From contig DBQN01000075.1 of NCBI GenBank assembly GCA_002305255.1, positions 1,293-14,378 of the forward strand: a DNA stretch of 13,086 bases, given 5' to 3'. Both the position numbers and the translations under genes were made by a program. Position 1 is the first letter of the stretch; each line of letters begins with the position of its first letter. The notes beneath the pieces are model-generated. The model saw only the letters and a list, made by a program, of their open reading frames with translations. It had not been told where the DNA came from and ran no database searches. This DNA comes from Firmicutes bacterium UBA1393. GTDB lineage: Bacteria > Bacillota > DTU025. Shown here piece by piece: positions 1-5,234 of this stretch.

Positions 1-1
1 A

Positions 2-190
2 TTCTCCCTGCGAGACGAGGCCCTGAAGACGATTCCCCTTGGCATGACCGTGTTCTTCGGGCAGTATGAGACTAACTGGGGAATGGTGTTCGCGGGCATG
101 CTGATGGCAAGTCTGCCGCTGCTAGGACTGTGTCTGTTGATGTCGAAGCAGTTCACCAAAGGGCTGACCGCCGGCGCGGTCAAGGGATAG
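2..190 (+). CDS. Carbohydrate ABC transporter permease, MalG-type, C-terminal end (partial)
   Basis: This open frame runs in from the left edge and codes for the last 62 residues of an integral membrane subunit of a sugar ABC importer. The visible part has the usual end of MalG/UgpE-type permeases. It starts with a polar loop (FSLRDEALKTIP, then GQYETNWG), continues with one hydrophobic segment (about residues 30-48, starting near MVFAGMLMAS), and ends with the characteristic FTKGLTAGAVKG. Known members form a heterodimeric channel with a MalF-type partner and take up mono- or oligosaccharides. The EAA loop, the other membrane segments and the partner genes lie outside the window, so the substrate cannot be read from the sequence. 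The MtnA-like gene starts only 18 bases downstream on the same strand, so both are probably on one transcript. I am confident of the family and not of the sugar. Confidence 0.88.
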   Translation, partial: FSLRDEALKTIPLGMTVFFGQYETNWGMVFAGMLMASLPLLGLCLLMSKQFTKGLTAGAVKG

Positions 191-208
191 AAGGGGGCCG
201 ACGAGAGA

Positions 209-1267
209 GTGCTTGTTCCGATAGGCTGGGATCGCGAGGCCGGAGCTGTGCGGATCATCGACCAGACACTGCTGCCTTGCGAGCTCCGTTACGTTCACAT
301 AACGTCGATGAATCAGATGTGTGAGGCCATCGCCAGGCTCAAGGTGAGGGGAGCCCCGGCGATTGGTGTGGCAGGCGCTTTCGGCGCGTATCTCGGGATG
401 AAGGAGCGGGCGAGTTCTGCGACGAGCTGCGATGGCGATTTCGTCGTTGCGCTGAGCGAAGTCTGCGACACCGTTGCGTCAGTGCGGCCAACGGCTGTGA
501 ACCTTGCTTGGGCCGTCGCAAGGGTGCGAAGGGCGGCCGAGCGGGTGATGAGCGTCACGTCTGACACTGCCGCCGCCATCGATGCCATGCTCACCGAGGC
601 CTTGAGCATAATGGAGGAAGACAGGCGTTCGTGTGAGCTGATCGGCATCAACGGAGCGTCGCTGATACCAGACGGCGCTCGGGTGCTAACGCACTGCAAC
701 GCCGGGGCGCTCGCGACTGCCGGGATGGGCACTGCCCTTGCTCCCATCTACGTGCGCCACAGTCAGGGCGCCAAAGTGAAGGTGTGGGCAGATGAGACCA
801 GGCCCCTGCTTCAGGGAGCCCGGCTCACAGCCTTTGAGCTGAGCCAGGCGGGTATAGATGTGACCGTCATATGCGATGGAATGGCCGCTTCTCTCATGGC
901 CGCGGGCGAGGTGGATCTGGTGATAGTCGGGGCCGACAGGGTGGCCGCCAACGGTGATGTGTGCAACAAGATCGGCACCTACGGCCTGGCGTGTGCTGCA
1001 TGGGTGCACGGCATCCCGCTCTACGTGGCATGCCCAACGTCTACAATTGACCTGTCACTGGCGTCAGGTGACCAGATTCCCATCGAACAGCGCAGCTCAG
1101 ATGAGGTAGCCATCGGGTTCGGGTGCCGGACCGTGCCCGAAGGTGTGGCAGTGTACAATCCGGCCTTCGATGTGACCCCCGCGCGGATGGTCGCCGCTAT
1201 CATCACGGAGCGTGGCGTAGCCAGACCGCCGTTCCAGCAGGGCATCGCATCGATCGCGGGGGCGTAG
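209..1267 (+). CDS. mtnA: MtnA-family aldose-1-phosphate isomerase (methylthioribose-1-phosphate isomerase type)
   Basis: This 352-residue protein has the full length and signature of MtnA/aIF2B-related isomerases, which convert 5-methylthioribose 1-phosphate to the ribulose 1-phosphate form in methionine salvage. Visible motifs in order are RGAPAIG (47-53, substrate loop), THCNAG with the expected catalytic Cys163, WADETRP (193-199), QGARLTAFEL (202-211), and VGADRVAANGD with the expected catalytic Asp243, followed by NKIGTY. The start is GTG. It sits just before the conserved N-terminal WDREAG and IDQTLLP segments, and no ATG lies nearby upstream; a GGGGG tract 11 bases before it is a weak ribosome site. 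The gene follows a sugar ABC permease by 18 bases and no other methionine-salvage gene is visible. Close paralogues act on 5-deoxyribose 1-phosphate (DrdI) or ribose 1,5-bisphosphate, so the exact substrate is open, although the isomerase chemistry is well supported. Confidence 0.9.
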   Translation: MLVPIGWDREAGAVRIIDQTLLPCELRYVHITSMNQMCEAIARLKVRGAPAIGVAGAFGAYLGMKERASSATSCDGDFVVALSEVCDTVASVRPTAVNLAWAVARVRRAAERVMSVTSDTAAAIDAMLTEALSIMEEDRRSCELIGINGASLIPDGARVLTHCNAGALATAGMGTALAPIYVRHSQGAKVKVWADETRPLLQGARLTAFELSQAGIDVTVICDGMAASLMAAGEVDLVIVGADRVAANGDVCNKIGTYGLACAAWVHGIPLYVACPTSTIDLSLASGDQIPIEQRSSDEVAIGFGCRTVPEGVAVYNPAFDVTPARMVAAIITERGVARPPFQQGIASIAGA

Positions 1268-1359
1268 AGTCGGGCATCGCCGTGAGGGCGGTTCCTGCGG
1301 CCTCGGCGGCCCGGGCGGCGCAGGCGGCGCCCCCGTCGGTGGCGTCGGGCTCTGCGGCA
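1268..1359. other. Convergent gap with GC-rich inverted repeats
   Basis: The isomerase gene and the DUF2905 gene converge on this short, very GC-rich stretch of repeated GGC/GCG units. It holds CCTGCG (1294-1299) and CGCAGG (1319-1324) as arms around 19 bases. An 8-bp inverted repeat lies at its right edge, TCTGCGGC (1351-1358) and GCCGCAGA (1371-1378), with a 12-base loop, and it overlaps the end of the DUF2905 frame. No T-tract follows on either strand, so an intrinsic terminator is possible but not shown. Confidence 0.35.
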
Positions 1360-1584
1360 TCAGCGGATCAGCCGCAGAAGCGCGCTGAAGATCCACGATA
1401 GCGCCGACAGGCCCGCACTGACAATGAGCATCGACGCGAACGGCGCGATGACGTGCTCAGTCATGATATCCCCCGGCAGCTTGCCGAACCAGGCGAAGGC
1501 GTTCGGCCACTTGAGCAGCACGAACCCGGCCAGAGTCATCATGCCGCCGATCTGAAAGAGAGCTGCTCCGATCCTGCCAGCCAC
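1360..1584 (-). CDS. DUF2905 family small membrane protein
   Basis: This 74-residue protein matches the DUF2905 family, small bacterial proteins of about 70 residues and unknown function. It has two hydrophobic segments, about residues 6-23 (around GGMMTLAGFVLL) and 44-72 (around FASMLIVSAGLSALSWIF). Between them lies the family's hallmark short loop FGKLPGDI, followed by a few polar residues. The frame opens at a GTG at 1593, but that codon overlaps the perfect AGGAGG ribosome site at 1593-1598. The second GTG at 1584, eight bases from that site, is therefore the likely start. The gene stands alone: it converges with the isomerase gene and is separated from the + strand MNT gene by a long intergenic region. 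Family membership is fairly sure; the role is unknown, and in other genomes these proteins are simply annotated as inner membrane proteins. Confidence 0.82.
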   Translation of the reverse strand: MAGRIGAALFQIGGMMTLAGFVLLKWPNAFAWFGKLPGDIMTEHVIAPFASMLIVSAGLSALSWIFSALLRLIR

Positions 1585-1948
1585 GGTAGTCACCTCCTGC
1601 TGAACCCGCCATGTGCAGCGGGCACCCTACTTCCGGCGCTAGTATTCGGCGAGTGCCTCTAGTTTCTCCTCCTTCCGGCTCACGTTCTGCCTGCAGACCG
1701 CTAGCGCTCCTGACTTGACTCAACGAAGCCGTTACCGGTCGCGCCGACCCGGGCGGCGGTTCGGGGGGCGGAGCGACCGGGGCTGAAAGGAAGGGCATGC
1801 CCCTCGGGGCTTGCCGACCGAACTCGACGGCGATGATCAAGCGCTCCTCCGCATGATAGACGGTACTCGGCGTGCGGGATATGATGAGGGTAGCTGTTAG
1901 GGGGGTGCGCAATGGGTTTCAGGATGCCGCGCGCAAGAGAGAGAGAAG
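1585..1948. other. Gene-free region with inverted repeats between the divergent DUF2905 and MNT genes
   Basis: I see no protein-coding gene in these 364 bases. They hold the DUF2905 ribosome site at the left and several inverted repeats in the middle. These are CCGGTCGC (1735-1742) facing GCGACCGG (1773-1780), the 10-base palindrome GGGCATGCCC (1793-1802), and the overlapping hairpin GCCCC-TC-GGGGC (1799-1810). A promoter candidate for the MNT/HEPN pair lies at 1857-1885. The middle palindromes could be regulator sites or remnants of an element; nothing in the sequence decides this. Confidence 0.5.
1857..1885 (+). promoter_or_regulatory. Candidate sigma-70-type promoter for the MNT/HEPN pair
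   Basis: A -35-like TAGACG (1857-1862, four of six consensus bases) is followed after exactly 17 bases by TATGAT (1880-1885, five of six). Transcription would begin near 1892, about 57 bases before the MNT start codon. The spacing and position are good, but one match of this kind can arise by chance. Confidence 0.45.
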
Positions 1949-2293
1949 ATGCTTGACGCTGCTCTCCAGAGGTTTTTGAGCGGTGTGGTGTCCACCGATG
2001 TTGAGCAGGTGATTCATTTCGGATCGCATGCCGCCGGTTCAGTGAACTCCAGCAGCGACATCGACCTCATTGTGATCCGACCGACAAGCCTGCCGTTCGT
2101 GCACCGAGCCGACGATCTGGTGGACCTGTTTCCGCCGGGCACTCCCGTTGATCTTCTTGTGTACACTCCTGAGGAGTGGTCGCATCTGAGCGCGAACCGA
2201 GGCTTTCACAAGCAGGCCCGAGAGGAAGGGAGGGTCATCTACGATGCCAGGCGTCGAGGACGCGCTTCGGTGGCTGAGCCAGGCGGAGCATGA
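1949..2293 (+). CDS. MNT-domain nucleotidyltransferase (MntA-type antitoxin candidate)
   Basis: This 114-residue protein is a minimal nucleotidyltransferase of the DNA polymerase beta superfamily. It shows the exact GSX10DXD motif: Gly25-Ser26, ten residues, then Asp37-Ile-Asp39. A third carboxylate is likely at Asp68 in PVDLLVYTPEE. In characterised HEPN/MNT pairs, the MNT protein neutralises the HEPN toxin by adding AMP groups, using these carboxylates to bind metal and nucleotide. All three are present, so the enzyme is probably active. The ATG is preceded by GAGAGAGAAG and a candidate promoter lies about 60 bases further upstream. The last 50 bases overlap the start of the HEPN gene, which supports translational coupling and fixed stoichiometry. 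The Arg-rich C-terminal tail (from about residue 100) reads through the overlap and may be dispensable. Small nucleotidyltransferases outside toxin systems are an alternative, but the partner gene makes this reading likely. Confidence 0.85.
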   Translation: MLDAALQRFLSGVVSTDVEQVIHFGSHAAGSVNSSSDIDLIVIRPTSLPFVHRADDLVDLFPPGTPVDLLVYTPEEWSHLSANRGFHKQAREEGRVIYDARRRGRASVAEPGGA

Positions 2294-2666
2294 CCTAGAT
2301 GACGCACTCTTCGTCGTCACAGGTGGCCGCCATGGGCTCGCCTGCTTCCTGAGCCAGCAGGCGGCACTGAAGGCAGTCAAGGCACTCCTTCTTGCGTCCG
2401 GAGCGGAAGCGGTACGGGGACACTCCGTGGCTGAGCTGTGCAAGGATGCGGCAACACTCGACACAACGTTTGAGCCTATGATCAAGTTGGGAGCCAATCT
2501 TGACAAGTACTACATACCTACGCGGTATCCAGATAGCCTGCCAGGAGGTATCCCGGCAGAGGCCTTTGACGCCTGGGATGCTGAGAAGGCCGTCATGACG
2601 GCCAAGACCATCATCTCACATGTACAGACTCTGATTCCGGCTTCAACAGTGACAGGCGACGATTGA
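2244..2666 (+). CDS. HEPN-domain protein (putative toxin partner of the MNT protein)
   Basis: This 140-residue all-alpha protein belongs to the HEPN family (PF05168 type). Recognisable parts are the first helix with QAEHDLDDA (13-21), the second helix with CFLSQQAALKAVKALLL (34-50), a HSVAEL turn (60-65), the DKYYIPTRYPD segment (87-97) and a final helix (113-131). Many HEPN toxins are RNases with an RX4-6H motif, or use a related R-X4-Y motif. I find no RX4-6H here; the conserved RYPD (94-97) is the only arginine-centred motif. It may therefore act through different residues or bind nucleic acid or nucleotide without cutting. The ATG at 2244 has a strong GGGAGGG (2228-2234) nine bases upstream, inside the MNT gene. 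The gene ends ten bases from the convergent stop of the DUF6933 protein. Pairing with the MNT gene points to a toxin-antitoxin or stress module. Confidence 0.82.
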   Translation: MPGVEDALRWLSQAEHDLDDALFVVTGGRHGLACFLSQQAALKAVKALLLASGAEAVRGHSVAELCKDAATLDTTFEPMIKLGANLDKYYIPTRYPDSLPGGIPAEAFDAWDAEKAVMTAKTIISHVQTLIPASTVTGDD

Positions 2667-2676
2667 GCATCCCAGC

Positions 2677-3825
2677 TCACTCGCCAAACCCGCTTGTGCA
2701 GTTTCTGAGCTTGCGCTGCAGTTCTTCAGGGGTGAGCTGCCACGCCGTCTGGCTTTTCGCCCACAGTCTCATGCTCTCATGTTCGGGATCCGAAGGGTCC
2801 GCCATGACCCTCACGTAGTCTATGTAGCCCCAGGGTCCGCCGATGTCCTCAGGGGGTCGCTCGCCATTGCCCTCCAGGTACGTAGCCTCAAATGCATTTG
2901 AGCGCACTATTCCCTCAAGGGTGATCGTGTGGATCCACGAATCTCCAAAGTCGTACTCGTAGATGACGTCATCATGGGTGGGAAAGATGTCACCTAGCGC
3001 GGTGACGGCTTCCTGCAGGATGTCGTACTGGTCGGGGTCGAAGCAGTCGAGGATGTCGGCGCCGTCGTTCATCACGATTTCCTTCGGTCGCGGTCCCTGT
3101 CCACGTGCCTCGAAGAGGTGAAGGTGATAGTTCTGCCAGTCGAATACCGCCTGGATGACTCGGTGGAGGTGTCTGAAGGAGAAGTTCGACGGCACCAACA
3201 CCCTTCTCCATATGTCGAATCCGTCTATCTCGAGCTGAATTTTCAGCTGATAGAGCTCGACATCGAGGACCGGTCGAGGCGTTCCGTCCTCGCTCATGCC
3301 GAATTCCCTGCCCAGCTGCTTCAACGTTTCGTCCAACGGGCATAGGTCAGTGCCATCGGGCAAGCGCTGCTCAAGCCGCCCCGCCGCGATGCTAGCGTAC
3401 CTCTGAATCAACGTGTTCTCGTCGACGAAACTGCTTACGTAGCTGATGTCCGACACCGCTTTCTTGAGTTTGGCAACCATGCTCCTGTTGGCCGTTCGCG
3501 CAAACTCGATCTCACCTGCTTGAGTCATGTAGGCATCTATGATCGCCTCATTGACGCCCTCCATGCTTAACGCGACAACTATCGCGTCGCGGATGAGCGC
3601 CTTCAGCCGACTGAAGTCGTCCGGCCCTGGCCCGCATATCACCACAGGGAAACGCGTGGCGTCATTCATCAGGACGATGGCATTGCCTATGTCGAGGTCG
3701 ACCAGGTGAGCATGCCAGGCCGCCAGCGGGCCCAGCGGCTGAGCCACCGGCCCCGCACCCGGAGCCTGCTCGCGCAGGTTGATCCCCACCCTGTCAAGAA
3801 GCGCTTTGGTGCATTGGATAAGCAT
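2677..3825 (-). CDS. DUF6933 and pRiA4b Orf3-like (PF07929) two-domain protein
   Basis: This 382-residue protein appears to join two domains. Residues 1-170 resemble DUF6933: LIQCTKALLD at the start, WHAHL (37-41) and NDATRFPVV (54-62). Residues 190-380 match the plasmid pRiA4b Orf3-like family: YQLKIQL (192-198), WRRVLVP (206-212), HLHRVIQAVFDW (219-230), YEYDFGDSWIHTITLE (289-304), and PPEDIGGPWGY (324-334). Neither family has a firmly known function. PF07929 proteins were first described on plasmids and are common near mobile and defence genes. The frame is open upstream to 4032, but the start is the ATG at 3825 because GGGAGGAG lies five bases before it (3831-3838) and the DUF6933 similarity begins there. 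Only 29 bases separate it from the stop of the NamZ-like gene, so the two are probably co-transcribed. A cytosolic accessory role is likely; no catalytic motif is obvious. Confidence 0.85.
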   Translation of the reverse strand: MLIQCTKALLDRVGINLREQAPGAGPVAQPLGPLAAWHAHLVDLDIGNAIVLMNDATRFPVVICGPGPDDFSRLKALIRDAIVVALSMEGVNEAIIDAYMTQAGEIEFARTANRSMVAKLKKAVSDISYVSSFVDENTLIQRYASIAAGRLEQRLPDGTDLCPLDETLKQLGREFGMSEDGTPRPVLDVELYQLKIQLEIDGFDIWRRVLVPSNFSFRHLHRVIQAVFDWQNYHLHLFEARGQGPRPKEIVMNDGADILDCFDPDQYDILQEAVTALGDIFPTHDDVIYEYDFGDSWIHTITLEGIVRSNAFEATYLEGNGERPPEDIGGPWGYIDYVRVMADPSDPEHESMRLWAKSQTAWQLTPEELQRKLRNCTSGFGE

Positions 3826-3854
3826 ATCGACTCCTCCCGTCAATGGGGTGCCCC

Positions 3855-5006
3855 TCATTCGTAGATAGTGTAGCGTTCGCGCTTCAGCGCGAACGCCTCC
3901 GCCTTCGCCTCCGAAGCCCATAGGTTCAGAAGCTCCTCTGCCGGCCTGCCGGCGTCGAAGTGCTCCCTGAGGCCAGGCCCTCCGGCGAGGTGGTCGATGA
4001 ATGAAGCGTTCCAGGCGAACATGTCGGGGCACTGGGCGCGCACCGCGGCCAGCATCTCCAGGCCCAGGCGCACGGGTTGTGCCCGCCTCGGGTCAGTCAC
4101 GTAAACCTCAACACCGCCGCACTCGCAGTGGGCATGTTTCGAGAAAGCCGGCCTGAAGTGCGCCGGCCTGAACCGCACCCAGTTCATGCCGACGGCGTTC
4201 AGCGCCTCAGCCAGGGCAAGCGCGTCGAGCCACGGGGCGCCGATCAGCTTGAAGGGCTTCGTGGTGCCGCGCCCTTCAGAACAGTTGGTGCCCTCGAACA
4301 GGCATGTTCCTGGATAGAGCATGGCGGTGTCGAAGTCGGGCATATTCGGGGTGGCGGTCCAGAAGAGACCCGTGTCGGGAAACAGCGCCTGCCTGCGCCA
4401 ACCTTCAGTCTCCACTATCCTCAAATCAACGTCGAGGCCAGATTCGCGCGCGTGCATCAGCGCGAGTTCGCCGAAGGTCATACTGTATCTGATTGGTATG
4501 GGCAGGTAGCCCACGAAGGAGCGGTGCTCAAGGTCGAGGATGTTGCCCTCAACGGCCAGCCCGCCTAAGGGGTTGGGCCGGTCGGTGATGACCACAGTGA
4601 TTCCGGCTTCGGCGGCGGCCTCAATTACTTTGGCCATGGTAGATAGGTAGGTCCAGTAGCGCGAACCGACGTCGTTGGCGTCGAACACGATCACATCGAT
4701 GTCGGACAACATCTCGGGCGTGGGTTTCGTGGTCTCACCATAGAGACTGTGGACCGTGGCACCTGTATGCCGGTCCACCGTGCCGGACATCTTGACCCCG
4801 GCCTGTTCGCAGCCCCACAGCCCATGCTCGGCTGAGAACAGCGCGGCCAGGTGTATGTCGGGATTGGCCGCCAGCCTCTTGATGATGGGTTCGGCGCGCT
4901 CGTCAACGGCGTTGTAGTTCGCGACGATGCCCAGGCGCGGCCGTGCGCTGCCTAGATACTTCGCGGGGTCGGCCAGCAGCCTGGTGACGCCGAGTGTGAC
5001 CTTCAA
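3855..5006 (-). CDS. namZ: NamZ-like exo-beta-N-acetylmuramidase (DUF1343 family)
   Basis: This 383-residue protein matches the DUF1343/YbbC family, whose characterised member NamZ removes MurNAc from the non-reducing end of peptidoglycan fragments during cell-wall recycling. Conserved blocks are FSAEHGLWG (57-65, with Glu60 and His61), TGATVHSLYG (81-90), DVIVFDANDVGSRYWTY (104-120), TDRPNPLGG (141-149), FGELA (178-182), TPNMPDFDTA (219-228), YPGTCLFEGTNCSEGRGTTK (231-250), and GAPW (256-259). The position-109/110 DA replaces the more usual DIQ of many members. The TTG at 5006 is the likely start: AGGGAGGGG (5014-5022) lies seven bases upstream, and the upstream TTG at 5057 would put that site inside the gene. 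From this start there is no signal peptide, so the protein is probably cytosolic. It reads divergently from an Opp/Dpp-type importer, which could supply imported wall fragments. Family membership is sure; the substrate is inferred. Confidence 0.9.
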   Translation of the reverse strand: MKVTLGVTRLLADPAKYLGSARPRLGIVANYNAVDERAEPIIKRLAANPDIHLAALFSAEHGLWGCEQAGVKMSGTVDRHTGATVHSLYGETTKPTPEMLSDIDVIVFDANDVGSRYWTYLSTMAKVIEAAAEAGITVVITDRPNPLGGLAVEGNILDLEHRSFVGYLPIPIRYSMTFGELALMHARESGLDVDLRIVETEGWRRQALFPDTGLFWTATPNMPDFDTAMLYPGTCLFEGTNCSEGRGTTKPFKLIGAPWLDALALAEALNAVGMNWVRFRPAHFRPAFSKHAHCECGGVEVYVTDPRRAQPVRLGLEMLAAVRAQCPDMFAWNASFIDHLAGGPGLREHFDAGRPAEELLNLWASEAKAEAFALKRERYTIYE

Positions 5007-5234
5007 CCCTCGTCCCCTCCCTAGATGCGTCCTTGCACACGGGGATTCTGCGCGCAACGCGGCATACCTCTATTCGCGGTCGAATGCTGCCACTAAGGAA
5101 AGAATTCTGACACGCACTGCGCTGCATCGGAAGTTTATCTTCGGGCAAGTGAAGGATTCCGCACGTCGGGGGAGAAATCTCATCCGAGCGCAACTGCTCT
5201 GTGAGACACACACGAACAATAGGGAGGGCTCTTG
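5007..5234. promoter_or_regulatory. Divergent control region between namZ and the importer operon
   Basis: These 228 bases must hold the promoters of both the namZ and the importer transcripts. The namZ ribosome site is at 5014-5022 (- strand) and the importer site AGGGAGGG is at 5221-5228 (+ strand), six bases before its ATG. An inverted repeat, ATTCG-CGGT-CGAAT (5072-5085), is a possible operator. CTGACA (5107-5112) resembles a -35 box on the + strand, but no good -10 box follows at 16-18 bases, so I do not call a promoter. Shared regulation of the two sides is plausible from the layout alone. Confidence 0.45.

Noticed and set aside
1306..1350. The GGC/GCG-rich stretch as a tandem repeat or CRISPR-like array.
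   Set aside because: There is no regular unit length or spacer; it is simple GC-rich sequence in a convergent gap.
1457..1912. A 151-codon - strand frame spanning the intergenic region and the DUF2905 gene.
   Set aside because: It overlaps a recognised family in another frame, has no ribosome site of note and a low-complexity Pro/Ala/Arg composition.
1949..3825. Insertion of the MNT/HEPN and pRiA4b-like genes as a transposon.
   Set aside because: I see no transposase, terminal inverted repeats or target duplication at the borders.
3826..4032. An N-terminal extension of the DUF6933 protein by 69 residues.
   Set aside because: It overlaps the end of the NamZ-like gene, is Arg/Gly/Pro-rich and lacks family similarity, while a strong ribosome site directs the ATG at 3825.
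5007..5057. A longer NamZ-like protein starting at the TTG at 5057.
   Set aside because: The added 17 residues would be coded by the region that contains the ribosome site AGGGAGGGG (5014-5022) and do not resemble a signal peptide. GAGGT before 5057 keeps this as a minor possibility.
5107..5140. CTGACA with a TTTATCT downstream as a promoter of the importer operon.
   Set aside because: The spacing is about 21-22 bases and the second element matches the -10 consensus at only three positions.
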